Shown piece by piece: positions 33,370-43,693 of a DNA stretch of 64,000 bases (positions are counted from its first letter, which is position 1; every line of letters starts with the position of its first letter). The position numbers and the translations under genes were made by a program. The notes below the pieces were generated by a model that saw nothing but the letters and a program-made list of their open reading frames with translations, did no database searches and was not told the origin of the DNA. The stretch comes from Cervus elaphus (taxonomy: Eukaryota; Chordata; Mammalia; Artiodactyla; Cervidae): contig NC_057829.1 of the NCBI RefSeq assembly GCF_910594005.1, positions 61,735,001 to 61,799,000 of the forward strand, given 5' to 3'.

Positions 33370-34425
33370 CTATGGTAGCTGTTACATAGGTTCTTGTTCG
33401 GCATCTTCCCAACCATCTGGCCTCCCCACAGCGACTTCCCACAAGGAGAAGAGCTGGTGATTTGGCTGCCCTGCTCTCCATCTCTGCGACCAATTACAAG
33501 TCTCCGAGGGAATGGAGAGAAAGTGTGACGCTTGTGCTGGGACAGGAGAAGTGTGGCGGGTCCCAGGCGGCCGTTCCTGGTGGGTGGCACTCACCCACCT
33601 CATCCGCAGCGGCAGCCCCTTCCAGCTCCAGTGGAGGCCCCGACCAGGAGGCCTGCAGAGGCCCCCGTGGCTTCTCAGGCTCCAGGGTCTCCCCAGCACC
33701 TTCCCCTGGCCCCGAGTCAAGCCCTAAATGAAGGCGTGCTGGAGAGAGATTTTCTGCGTAACAAGCCAACTTTCCACTCACCAGTGCCAAGCTCTGCTGT
33801 CACCGCAGATCCTGGCCAGAGGGACGAGGGCCCTGCCTGGCCCCAAGCCGTGGGGCTGTCTCATTGTTTCCTGGTGACTGCCTCTGGAGGGACCGTTTGC
33901 AAAACTCTTCATGATCCAAGATGTGTCTGTGGACATGCTGTGCCCCCACCAGGCTCCTCTGGGGCTGTCTTCCCAATCCCTCTTGTGCAGACATGCTGTT
34001 TCTTCAGGGAAGAAGGGCCAAGATTCGCTGGGTTAGATTAATTGTCTCAGACTCGACTCTGACTCTGTTCCCGCTCCACTGTCACCACTGCCCTGATCTC
34101 GGCTCAAGGCCCCAGGACCCTAATCAGGACCCCAGGGGCAGCCCATCCAGTCTGGCCTCCTCTCCTCGTCCACCACAGATGGCCAAAGGGGCTGCCTGGA
34201 GCACACATCACTCCTTCATTTGCCACCCTTTGATGGTGTCTGGATCCGAATAATCTGAACCAGTCCCCTTGATGGAGCCAGCAGGGAGTTCTCAGCAAGT
34301 CGAGTGTATCATGCAGGGTTTGCCTAGAACATCATACACTCTTTTCATCCAAGATTTTCCCAAGATGTGCCCTACTTGTGCATTAACTTATCCATCGTGC
34401 ATTAATTTATCCATTAAATAATGAA
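33370..34425. other. Unassigned GC-rich intergenic block
   Basis: Repeat-poor and GC-rich. On the minus strand, sequences resembling donors (CACTGGTGAGTGG near 33780, GGGTGAGTGCC near 33590) flank a region open in one frame, so a non-coding transcript exon is conceivable. No recognisable protein was found. Confidence 0.35.
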
Positions 34426-34429
34426 AGCC

Positions 34430-34560
34430 TCTACACGCAGGCTCCTTTGCTGGACCCAGGGATGTGATGGTGAGCCACACACCCACTCCCCAGGAGTTCA
34501 TGGTCCAGTGAGGGAGACAGACATCACTGAAAAATCAAGAATCACCAGTTTATAATAATC
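34430..34560 (+). repeat. Ancient interspersed repeat (unnamed)
   Basis: It shows 'gctggacccagggatgtgat', 'ggtgagccacacacccac', 'ccaggagttcatggtccagt', an old repeat pattern shared with other sites in the window. Confidence 0.45.
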
Positions 34561-34980
34561 ACCCAGAGGAGTGAGAGCTGAAGGAACCATGTGGATCCTG
34601 AGAGATTAACAGAAAAGCGTGACTCTGCTGGGAGTCAGAAATGAAGCTCACCTTGATATGGGATAAAGTGTACGCACCATGGTGGGGAGGACTAGGGGGA
34701 GGAGGCGAGCTTCCAGACAAAAGCCCTGAGGCCAGAGGCCACCTGCAGCCTCTGGGGTCTGAGAACCTGGGTGGCAGGTGGGCAGAAAGCGCAGTGGTAG
34801 GCTGGAGAAGGAAGTGGTTACAGCCAGATAGGTATGTCAGCAGATTGCTCTTAATCCAGAGGGCCCGGGGAGCCCCGAGAGCTGAGGAGCTCAAACAAGG
34901 CTTGAGCCCTCCTGAGCAGGAGGGGTAAGAATGAAAACAGAAAAGTCTGGTGAGATATGACACAGGCTGGACTGATATTG
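34561..34980. other. Unassigned intergenic sequence
   Basis: No gene or named repeat recognised. Confidence 0.35.
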
Positions 34981-34984
34981 CCAC

Positions 34985-35255
34985 AACACAAATGCTGGTT
35001 CAAAGAGGACTTTATTTTTTGACTTTGTATTATGGAAAAAAATTTAAATATATCAGTGTAGATATAACAGTATAATGAACCACGCTGAAGCCCTCATCCA
35101 GCCGCTTCAGCAATAATCAACCCAAGCTTGCTTCAGCTACATCCCCCACACATCCCTCATCCCCACTGGATTGTATTGAAGCAAATCCCAGATGCCATAT
35201 ATTTCACCATAAATATTTCAGTATGTACCTCTAAAACAAAGGACATTTCTGGTGG
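34985..35255. repeat. Old LINE-like repeat
   Basis: It shows 'agtataatgaaccacgctga', 'ttgtattgaagcaaatccca', 'gatgccatatatttcacc', 'gtacctctaaaacaaaggac', a common old mammalian L1M pattern; orientation and subfamily are uncertain. Confidence 0.5.
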
Positions 35256-35294
35256 GGAGATCTTTTTTTTTAGTTGAGGCATGAGGGATCTTTA

Positions 35295-36225
35295 TTGTCA
35301 CGCTGCTTATTTAACTCATATGCAGAGTACCTCATGCGAAATGCTGATGAAGCACAAGCTGGAATCAAGATTGCCAGGAGAAATATCAATAACCTCAGAT
35401 ATGCAGATGACACCACCCTTATGGCAGAAAGCAAAGAGGAACTAAAGAGACTTTTGATGAAAATGAAAGAGCAGAGTGAAAAAGCTGGCTTAAAACTCAA
35501 TATTCAGTAATTAGCCTCCACTTAATAAAAATAAATGAAAAAAAAAAACTCAATATTCAAAAAAACAAAGATCATGGCATCCAGTCCCATCACTTCATGG
35601 CAAATAGATGGGGAAACAATGGAAACAGTGGCTGACTTTATTTTCTTGGGCTCCAAAAACACTGCAGATGGTGATTGCAGCCATGAAATTAAAAGATACT
35701 TGTTCCTTGGAAGAAAAGCTATGACCAACCTAGACAGCATAATAAAAAGCACAGACATTACTTTGCCAACAAAGGTCCATCTAATCAAAACTATGGTTTT
35801 TCCAGTAGTCATGTATGGATGTGAGCGTTGGACTATAGAGAAAGCTGAGCGCTGAAGAATTGATGCTTTTGAACTGTGGTGTTGGAGAAGACTCTTGAGA
35901 GTCCCTTGGACAGCAAGGAGATCCAACCAGTCCATCCTAAAGGAAATCAGTCCTGAATATTCATTGGAAGGACTGATGCTGAATCCGAAGCTCCAATCCT
36001 TTGGCCAATCCTGATACAAAGAACTGAGTCATTGGAAAAGACCCTGATGCTGGGAAAGATTGAAGGCGGGAGAAGGGGATGACAGAGGATGAGATGGTTG
36101 GATGGCATCACCAACTCAATGGGCATGAGTTTGAGCAATTTCTGGGAGCTGGTGATGGACAGGGAAGCCTGGCGTGCTGCAGTCCATGGGGCTGCAAAGA
36201 GTCAGACACAACTGAGCGACTGAAC
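35295..36225 (+). mobile_element. BovB LINE, 5'-truncated, nested in a Bov-tA
   Basis: It begins inside the RT at the LSPCLFN-like position and ends at the BovB 3' terminus. It is flanked by a perfect 13-bp duplication TGAGGGATCTTTA (35282-35294 and 36226-36238). It keeps YADDTTLMAE and the downstream region in pieces, but a 38-bp insertion (35507-35544) and stop codons break it. Confidence 0.95.
35507..35544 (+). mobile_element. Micro-retroinsertion inside BovB
   Basis: About 38 bases ('gtaattagcctccacttaat' then A-rich tail) are flanked by a 15-bp duplication AAAACTCAATATTCA (35492-35506 and 35545-35559). The insert resembles only the terminal tail of a ruminant retroelement. It interrupts the BovB frame after the LKLNIQ-like segment. 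Confidence 0.8.
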
Positions 36226-36419
36226 TGAGGGATCTTTAGTTGCAGCATGTATACTCTTAGCTTCGGCATATGGGATCTAGTTCCCTCACTAGGATCAAAC
36301 CTGGATTCCCAGCATTGGGAGCTCAGATTCCTACCCATCAGACCACTAGTGAAGTTCCATCTAAAAACAATTAATGAAAATACAAAGGGAAATTTTTAAG
36401 GCTTGATGTGGTGATGGTT

Positions 36420-36610
36420 AAGTTGCTCAGTCGTATCCAGCTCTTGCGACCTGTACCCTGCCAGGCTCCTCTGTCCATGGGATTCTCCAGGCAAGAATAC
36501 TGGAGTGGGTTTCCCTTTCCTTCTTTAGGGGATCTTCCCAACCTAGGGATCGAACTTGGGTCTCTGCTTTGCAGGCAAATTCTTTACTAACTGAGCTGCA
36601 CGTATGCCCT
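36420..36610 (-). repeat. Bov-A2 SINE
   Basis: Reversed Bov-A2 from 'agttgctcagtcgtatccag' to 'aaattctttactaactgagc', with some internal deletion. Confidence 0.9.
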
Positions 36611-36611
36611 A

Positions 36612-37575
36612 CTTATAGTCAAACTACCACTCAGAAAAAGTCATCCCTCTCACTGTTTCCTTGCACCGATGCCAGCACTTTCTTAGAAAAAAGAGATTTC
36701 CACCAGTGTCTCATCCTAAAACATTAAAGAGAGCTAAACCTTAAATCCAGGTTCATTTCATGAAAGGAGGCAGCTACATTACCAAGTCTGTGGAAATCTA
36801 ATGGACACCCCCAGGTGATACCATATGCCCAGCAAGCAGGGTGCTCAGGACAGGAGGAGGTGGGCCCCTGCACTCCCCACTGGCTTCCCGGGCAGGCCCT
36901 GGGTCAATGGGGCAGATGGAGAAAGGGCTTCCAGAGAAGTGGGAGGCTTCAGAAACAACCCAAAGGAAACCGAGAGGGAAGGATGGTCAGGTGCTTCCTT
37001 CCCTGGTCAGGTCTACCCACCAACACCTCCACCCTTAGGCCTGCAAGTGTTTCCTATTTGAGCTAAAACCTGGGGACTCCCTGTCTTGTCCATCCTCCTG
37101 CCTCACAGTGAATCATTGGCCTCACATTCACACAAATATACAACCTGCACCCATGGGTTTCCAGGTTCAGAGAGCGGTTCCCGTCTTCTGCAGTGAGAGG
37201 ACAGCATCCGCAGTTCCAGAATCCTCTAGTTCCCCGAGCAGCGTGAGCCCTGGCATTACCTAGTTAGGACGGACCTCCTAAAACAGCCATCTATTCTCAG
37301 CCCTCGAAAGAGGCAGCTTCCCTTCTTCCACGCCCTCCATCATCTACAGAGCCTACTGTGCTCCATGAATTACGCCAAGCCGGAGACACAAAGGTGAATT
37401 AGACTTGGGCCCTTCGCAGAAGGAACTCACCATCTCCGAGAGAAACAGGCATATGAACACGGTGCAATTGGACCAGAGAGAGAGAGAGAATGCAGTCAAG
37501 AAGCTGCAGGAATTCAGCCCGTGGAACAAAGAGCTCTGCCTGTGAGAGCAAGGCGTCTTGGGGGACATAACTTTT
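36612..37575. other. Unassigned intergenic sequence
   Basis: No gene recognised. An old repeat piece ('gtgctccatgaattacgcca', 'aactcaccatctccgagag') is suspected near 37360-37500. Confidence 0.4.
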
Positions 37576-37587
37576 AAGCTGGGTCTT

Positions 37588-37714
37588 TTTTTGGGGAGGG
37601 GGGGATCCACACCTCACAGCATGTGGGACCTTAGTTCCCCTACTAGGGATGGAACCCATACCCCCTTCATTGGAAGGTGAAGTCTTGACCACTGACCACC
37701 AGGGAAGTCCCTGA
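37588..37714 (-). repeat. Bov-tA SINE, reversed
   Basis: It reads 'cacagcatgtgggaccttag', 'ctagggatggaacccatacc', 'accactgaccaccagggaag'. Target-site duplication G[C/T]TGGGTCTT at 37578-37587 and 37715-37724. Confidence 0.92.
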
Positions 37715-37839
37715 GTTGGGTCTTGAATGACACTGGGGAAAGTCGGGGAGGGGGACTTGCCCCATGGATCCAAAGTGAATCCGTGCTCCTTGGACGGGAG
37801 CAGCAGAACTAAATTACACAAAAAACATTGTGTTTCTTT

Positions 37840-38812
37840 GGTCCTGCAATTCCACCTCCACAATTTATCTGATAGATTTACTCACTCATATATGGAATGA
37901 CATATGTTCAAGGAAACTTACTACAGCAGGATTTATAAAGCAAAAGGTTAGAAATAATCTGAATATCCATCAGTGTGAAGATTTGCTTCCTGTAGCTGCT
38001 GTAACAAAAACTACCAACTTGGTGACTTACCTCAACAGAAATGGATTCTCCCACAGTTCTGGAGGCCAGAGGTCTGAAACTAGTATTGCTGGGCTGGGAT
38101 CAACACAGTGATAGGGTTGTGATCCCTCCAGAGGCTCTAAGAATTCTTTCCTCCCTCTTGCAGTTTTTGGTGGGGTGGCTGCTGGTATTCCTTGGCTTGT
38201 GGCCATATCACTCCGATCTCTGCCTCGGTGATCACGCTGCTTTCTCTTCTTCTCTGTGTCAAGTCTTCAACCTCTCCATTAACAAGGACACATGTGATTG
38301 TATTTAGGGCCCACACAGATAATCCAGGACAATCCCCGCATCTCAAGAGCCTTAATTTAATCACATCTGCAAAGTCCTTTTTTTCCATAAAGGTAACATT
38401 CACAGTTTCCAGGGATTAGATATGGCTATCTTCTCAGAAACCATTATTCAGCCAACCACAGGATGTATCCTCACAGGGGAATATTGTGCAGACATTAAAA
38501 AGAATGAGGTATCTCTCTGCATACTGATATGAAACGGACCCCAAGGTATATTAAAAACTTTAACATTTTTATAAATTTAAATAATTTTTTAAATTAAGTG
38601 AGAAAAGCAATGAATTCAAAGGGTTGTGAGTAGCTCATAGAATGGGAAAAAGAAAAGCAAATAAAGAAACAGTTTGTATCTTGTGCTACCAACCTATGTA
38701 AAAACTATACTATATATGTGTGTGTATGTGTCATCTCCAGAAGCACACACAAAAGATTGATAATAATGGATACCACTGGGGAAGGGAATGTGGAAGTGGG
38801 GGACCAAGAAAC
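37840..38812 (+). repeat. L1M-type 3' region split by family A
   Basis: L1M sequence ('ctcacatatatggaatgac'-like, 'gaaataatctgaatatccat') stops near 37984. It resumes at 38462 ('gaatattgtgcagacattaa', 'atactgatatgaaacggacc') and ends 'ggataccactggggaaggg'. The family A element sits between. Confidence 0.75.
37985..38461 (+). repeat. Ancient repeat family A, copy 2
   Basis: It starts 'ctgtagctgctgtaacaaaa' and includes 'acagttctggaggccagagg', 'cattccttggcttgtggcc'-like text, 'gtatttagggcccacacaga' and 'cattattcagccaaccacag'. Parallel to 5252-5948 and 42935-43345. Confidence 0.7.
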
Positions 38813-38814
38813 AG

Positions 38815-38955
38815 CTTTGTTGAGATATAATTTACATACCATACATAACACCCATTCAAAGAATACAATTCCATAGCTTTTAGCATATTTGCACAATTGT
38901 GCAACCATAAGCACAGTCAATTTTAGAATATTTTCATCAGCCCCAAAGAAACCTT
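38815..38955 (-). repeat. L1M-type fragment, reversed
   Basis: It reads 'gttgagatataatttacata', 'ccatacataacacccattca', 'tttgcacaattgtgcaacca', the reverse of an old L1 3' piece. Confidence 0.75.
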
Positions 38956-38984
38956 CAGGCCAACTGATAACATAACCAAAATGT

Positions 38985-39345
38985 CACTAGACCATCCCAT
39001 AGTCCTATCAGGCCAACTGATCCCAGGTTATATGACAAGTGCTGAGACTAGTGAATTCCTAAGAGAACAGATCTGTTGCTGCACTCGCATGGCTCTGAAA
39101 TGAGTTCCCTGGCCAGAAGCAATATTATGTAGAAAGAATCCCGGGACAGTAATGAGGTTTTCTGTGAGTGCACAGACGGTTGGGCTGGCAGAAGCATTTC
39201 TGGAAGGGATAGCAAATTCATATCCAGAATAAGTATCTATTCCACTGAGGACCAAATCAATGCCCCGCCAGGATGGAAGAGGTCCAGTGTAATCAATGTG
39301 CCCCCAGACAGCCAACTGACTGGTCCCCCCACCTCCAGCAATGTA
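38985..39345 (-). pseudogene. Endogenous retrovirus integrase fragment (ERV-L-like)
   Basis: The minus-strand frame of about 95 codons (39315-39028) resembles the catalytic core of a retroviral integrase. An early DYTGPLP motif, IDTYSGYEFA, and a QGTHF motif further on occur in the order expected. The similarity is closest, from memory, to ERV-L (class III) pol. Only part of the core is present, and the region is damaged by substitutions and a stop, with no LTR, gag or env recognised nearby. It is a decayed relic with no expected function. Confidence 0.7.
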
Positions 39346-39349
39346 AGCT

Positions 39350-40055
39350 TCTAAACTCTCTGGAGGGCACTTATTTTCTTCTGTTCTTCATTCACTAAAC
39401 AATTTTCTGAGGCCCCCTGGGCCCAGCCTTTATCTGGCATTGCAGGGGCTGGGCTCTTAGCCACTGTGTTTTGCTCAGGGCTTTTATACACAAGGACATG
39501 AGAAACAGTATGGCTGCAACTGCCACCATGTCTCAAACAGAGTGGCATGCTGAAAAGAGCAGTGAACTGGGAGTCCAGAGCATCTGATTCCTAGTTCTAG
39601 GTTGGCCATCAACACCCATGGGATGCAAATGGAAGCAAGTTGCCTAACCAGGCCCCATGCTTGAAACAGAATGGAAGCCCCAGGATAGCAAGTACCACTG
39701 GTGGACCAAGGGTGGATGCACAAGTGAGTCAGTTGTCCATGGAGGATTTTTATAAATAATCAACTAATAGTTGATCTGCTTTTTATTATCACCATATACC
39801 TTCAGTTCTAAAGAATGTCAATGAGAGAATATGCCTCACCAAAAAAGTCTTTTAAGTTCTAAACAATTGCTACTGTTACTATTGTTTTACTAACATAAGT
39901 AAGCTTTAAATTGACATGCTTTTACTACTTATCCTTTAATAAACATTAAATTTTATATGGATATTAACTTGAAGAACTCCCAGTTATTCAGTTGGCCCCA
40001 GACACACATGAACCCAGCTACACGTGTTTACTTCTAGAGTAAGTTTATCATGGAA
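39350..40055. other. Unassigned intergenic sequence
   Basis: No gene or named repeat recognised. It may include further decayed retroviral sequence next to the integrase relic. Confidence 0.35.
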
Positions 40056-40068
40056 TCTTTTAAGCTTG

Positions 40069-40289
40069 CATGCATGCTAAGTCACTTCAGCCGTGTCCAA
40101 CTCTTTGTGGCCCCCATGAACTGTAACCCTCCATGCTCCTCTGTCCGTGGGATTATCCAGGCAAGAATACTGGAGTGGGTTGCCACGCCCTCCTCCAGGG
40201 GACCTTCCAGACCCAAGGATTGAATCCGCATCTCCTGCAGCTTCTGCATTGCAGGCAGATTCTTTACTGCTGAGCCACCAGGAAAGCCC
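40069..40289 (-). repeat. Bov-A2 SINE, first of two at one target
   Basis: Reversed Bov-A2 from 'gtcacttcagccgtgtccaa' to 'ttactgctgagccaccagg'. Flanking repeats of the target: TCTTTTAAGCTTG (40056-40068) and TCTTCTAAGCTTG (40290-40302). Confidence 0.92.
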
Positions 40290-40302
40290 TCTTCTAAGCT
40301 TG

Positions 40303-40331
40303 AGTGAGTGAGTGAGTGAGTGAGTGAGTGA
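40303..40331 (+). repeat. (GAGT)n simple repeat
   Basis: About seven GAGT units next to the second SINE copy; probably grown from its terminal tail. Confidence 0.9.
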
Positions 40332-40446
40332 TAGTAGCCCAGTCGTATCCGTCTCTGCGACCCCATGGACTGGAGCCCACTAGGCTCCTTTGTCCATGGA
40401 ATTCTCCAGTCAAGAATACTGGAGTTGGTTGCCATTTCTCTCTCCA
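40332..40446 (-). repeat. Bov-A2 SINE, second of two at one target
   Basis: Partial reversed Bov-A2 ('gcccagtcgtatccgtctct' to 'gttggttgccatttctct'). A third copy of the target, TCTTCTAAGCTTA, follows at 40447-40459. Confidence 0.9.
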
Positions 40447-40557
40447 TCTTCTAAGCTTACTTCTGGATAAAGTTAAAGAGAGATTGAAGAGAGGTCCCCA
40501 TCCACCCCATCGCTAACTCCTAATGCCTTAAGTAGCGGGTGGGGGGGTAGGTCGCCT

Positions 40558-40571
40558 CCGCCATCTAGTGG
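40558..40571 (-). promoter_or_regulatory. CTCF-like motif
   Basis: The minus strand reads CCACTAGATGGCGG, matching the core CTCF consensus CCASYAGRKGGCRS at every position. It lies between SLIT1 and ARHGAP19, outside recognised SINEs. Binding is inference. Confidence 0.5.
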
Positions 40572-40621
40572 CCGAGATGGTGATTACCGGCACTTGTACC
40601 TGGACATTCTCATCCTGGAAG

Positions 40622-40755
40622 GCCGCTCAATGGAATAGGGTAGTGAGATGTGGAGGCTGTTGAGTTCTTGAAATGTGGTTTATCTGAACTGAGATGTGCT
40701 GTAGGTGTAAATTACATACTGGATCTTGAAGTCTTAATGCAAAAAAAAAAAAAGG
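40622..40755 (+). repeat. Ancient repeat family B, copy 1
   Basis: It reads 'gttcttgaaatgtggtttat', 'ctgaactgagatgtgctgta', 'ggtgtaaattacatactgg'. The reverse complement of this order is present at 48545-48800. Confidence 0.55.
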
Positions 40756-40761
40756 AAGTAA

Positions 40762-40880
40762 AACTTCCCTAGGGGTCCAGTGGTTAAGACTCTGCACTTC
40801 CACTGCAGGGGGCATAGGTTCCACCCCTGGTCCCGGAGCTAAGATCCCAGATGACCTGCAGCAAGGTCAAAAAAAGAGGT
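40762..40880 (+). repeat. Bov-tA SINE
   Basis: It reads 'acttccctaggggtccagtg', 'gttaagactctgcacttcc', 'gctaagatcccagatgacc' and a short A/G-rich tail. Confidence 0.9.
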
Positions 40881-41590
40881 AAAATATTTCACAATTGTTC
40901 ATAATGATTAAATATTGGTTTTATACTGATTCCATGTTGAAATGGTAGTACTGGAGCAGGGGGAGCAGCAAAGGAGCTTAATTAGACAAAGGCAGCTCCA
41001 GGGCTGATGGCCTCCCCTGTCTGTCTAGACAGCAGTGTGCACATATGTTCCTGCACTTCTCAGGGCCTTAGTTTCATCCTTCTTAAAATGGATTAATGAT
41101 ACCACTCTCATGGGATTTTGATGATTAAATGTGATAAGGCATATTAAAAACTCCTCAGACAGAGTGGGTGTTCAGTGGAATCTGGTCTCCTTCCTCTCAG
41201 AGCTGATAAAATTGCCAGGAAAACTATAGAGGAGGTGGCCTCCCCCAGGCACCATCAGAGGCACTCGATTTGCTTCTCTTCTCCCACATTATTGCTAAGT
41301 TGCAAGTGCCTTAGCTGAGTCATCGGGTTCCCTCATTGTGGTGGGTCAGCTCCAGCTGTGGCCCTCCTGGGTGCCCCCCCCCCCCACCATCGGCACCAAC
41401 TGTGCACCCAGCACCAGGCACCAGCTCGCTCTGCACCCTGCCAGGCAAGGCTGAGTCTGCTGTTCTGTCTGGGTGTCTCCCAGTCCACGCACCTGCTCCT
41501 CCCCTTCTGCAGTGAGCTACGCCTCCCCCGGCAGCCCCTGCATGTACACCCATGACTGGGCACACACTGTGCCCGCACTGCCACCTCTAC
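40881..41590. other. Unassigned intergenic sequence with a MIR
   Basis: A MIR piece lies at about 41040-41185 ('ttctcagggccttagtttca', 'gattttgatgattaaatgtg'). A C-run at 41375-41390 and GC-rich DNA follow. No gene recognised. Confidence 0.5.
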
Positions 41591-41594
41591 ATCA

Positions 41595-41770
41595 GCAGTT
41601 CTCAGAGCTGCCCCCAGTCCAGCAGCAGCAGCACGGCCTGGGAACTTGTTAGAAATGCAGACTCCTGGGCCTCCGACCACCGGAATCAGAAACCCCCCGG
41701 GCCAGAGCTGCAGCACGTCCCCCAGGGGATTCTAATGGTCAAGTCAGAGCCACGGCTCCGCAAAACCTCG
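41595..41770 (+). repeat. MER5A DNA transposon (hAT-Charlie)
   Basis: It reads 'catcagcagttctcagagct', 'cctgggaacttgttagaaat', 'ccaccggaatcagaaaccc', 'ccaggggattctaatgg', matching MER5A. Confidence 0.85.
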
Positions 41771-42595
41771 CTCAGCCACCAGGCCAGTTCTTCTCAGCTC
41801 CTATGGCCAGGTCTCGCCTTCTCCCCGCCACCTCCTCTGTCCTGTGACCCCTGGTACCTGACACCATCCTGTTCCCTCCCCCTTGCCCACATTGCCCACA
41901 GTGATGCTGACCACACCTCAGTCATAGCAAACCTCTCTATTTTCTGTCACATGGGCCAGCCACTTTTCTATTTCTTACTCAACAGTTTTAGGTCTGACAC
42001 TAGTTCAAATATGCATGTTAGCCTGGCCCTAAAGAACCTATAAATTCAGACAATATACAAGTTATATTTTTCCACTGCACATTAAAATAAACCCTATTAA
42101 AATGTGGAGTTCATCCAAAGCACCACCTAAAAGTCATTTGGGGGAAACAGGGCCTTACGTGTGACCTGGCTCTCCCAGAACACACTCCACCCCCTGCCCA
42201 TCCCCCAAAGCCTCAATTTCTCCTTTGTCTCTCATCTCACTTCATGCTTCTATCAGTGCACCCTTCCTGGACCACTGAGTTAACTACCCTTTCATCCACC
42301 TGCCCATGACTCTGATATCCTTGAGGACGCCCCATGAAATGTCACCAGCCCAATAAGTACATATGGGATGACTGAACTCTGGGCCACAAGATGTGGCCAC
42401 AGCACCCCAGACCCCCTCCTTACACCCTCTGCTCTCTGCAGTATCTCCAGAAAGTGACCCTGGGCCTCCCCACCCCAGTCTTTGCACCTTCTCTTCAAGA
42501 GCTAAACCCTTAAATCATTAGTATCCAGTCAAAAATAATCTCCTTCATGCCCCTCAAAATCTAGTCCAGGCTGATGTAGACTAGACACGCACATA
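41771..42595. other. Unassigned intergenic sequence, possibly L2-derived
   Basis: Pyrimidine-rich sequence with weak L2-like order near 42130-42400. No gene recognised. Confidence 0.35.
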
Positions 42596-42599
42596 CATA

Positions 42600-42925
42600 C
42601 AGACTTTCTGTTGGGGTATAATATACATTGAGAAAAGTACACATGTAAGTTCTCAGTTCAATGAATTTTCAAAAACTGAACACACCTCTTTAATCAGCAC
42701 CTCAGAACTTCCTCTTGCTCACTTACTTGCCATTAATTACTGCCCAGTGTCCATCCCTACCCAAGAGTAAGCACTCTATTTTCTAATAGCAAAGATTCAT
42801 TTTGCCCATTTTTGTATTTGAATGAAATCAAACGGTATGCAGTTTTATGTCTGATTTTCAGCCATATTCTTACATGCAATTATAGATCACATGTTCTCAT
42901 GGCTGTGTACTATTCAAAATTCCAC
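42600..42925 (-). repeat. L1M-type fragment, reversed
   Basis: It reads 'gttggggtataatatacatt', 'gagaaaagtacacatgtaag', 'cacatgttctcatggctgtg', 'tactattcaaaattccactg', the reverse of an old L1 3' end. Confidence 0.7.
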
Positions 42926-42934
42926 TGTATTACT

Positions 42935-43345
42935 TTCCTATTCCTGCTGTGACAAATTACCACAAATTTAGTCGCTTAAAACAACAGCTTATTATCTTAC
43001 AGTTCTGGTGATCAGAGGTCAGAAATAGATCTCTTGGGCTAAAATCAAGGTGTTGTCAAGGCTACATTTTTTTCTGAAGGCTTGAGGGAAGAATCTACTT
43101 CCTTGTCTTCTCCCATTTCTAGAGGCCACCGATACTTCTTGGCTCATGGCCCCCTCCATCCTCAAACCCAGCAATGGGTGGTTGACTTTCATGTCACACA
43201 CTCCAACTCTGACGCTTCTGCCTCCCTCTTCCACACTTACAGAACCTTATGACATTTGCCCACCCTGGTAACCCAATATAATCTCTTTAAGATGATTAAA
43301 CTCTTAATCCATCTGCAAACTTATTCCACCTTGCTATGTAAGATA
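42935..43345 (+). repeat. Ancient repeat family A, copy 3
   Basis: It starts 'cctgctgtgacaaattacca' and includes 'ttatcttacagttctggtga', 'ttctagaggccaccgatact' and 'cttggctcatggccccctcc'. Third plus-strand member of the set. Confidence 0.75.
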
Positions 43346-43470
43346 ACATACTCACACGATGGGAACGTCTGAGTGTTTGCCTTATCTTGCCTATCACACC
43401 TACCACATATCTGTCTGCTGTACTGCTGATGAGCCTTTAGGTTGTTCCGGTACAAGAGTGTTGGTGAGCA

Positions 43471-43680
43471 TATTTCTGGTGGCTCAGACAGTAAAGCCTC
43501 TGCCCGCAATGCGGGAGACACGGGTTGGATCCCCGGGTTGGGAAGATCCCCTGGAGAAGGAAATGGCAACCCACTCCAGTACTCTTGCCTGGAAAAAACT
43601 CCGTGGATGGAGGAGCCTGGTGGGCTAGAGTCCATGGGGTGGCAAAGAGTCGGACACGACTGAGCGACTTCACTTTCACT
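43471..43680 (+). repeat. Bov-A2 SINE
   Basis: It reads 'tttctggtggctcagacagt', 'ggatccccgggttgggaaga', 'ggcaacccactccagtactc', 'gtcggacacgactgagcgac' and ends at 'ttcactttcac'. Nearly full length. Confidence 0.95.
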
Positions 43681-43693
43681 ATAGACACATCAG

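Larger units (their letters stand above)
35260..36362 (-). repeat. Bov-tA SINE split by a BovB
   Basis: Reversed Bov-tA ('agttgaggcatgagggatct') is interrupted at 35294. It resumes at 36226 with 'gatctttagttgcagcatgt', 'gggatctagttccctcacta', 'cccagcattgggagctca' and 'ccactagtgaagttcc'. The insert is the BovB at 35295-36225. Confidence 0.9.

Noticed and set aside
38957..39021. 14-base direct repeat (TCAGGCCAACTGAT-type) around 38 bases
   Set aside because: It could be a small insertion, but the inner sequence has no tail or recognisable element and chance local duplication is equally likely.
40301..40331. Possible CRISPR-like or tandem array
   Set aside because: It is a 4-bp GAGT simple repeat; there are no spacers or longer repeat units anywhere in the window.
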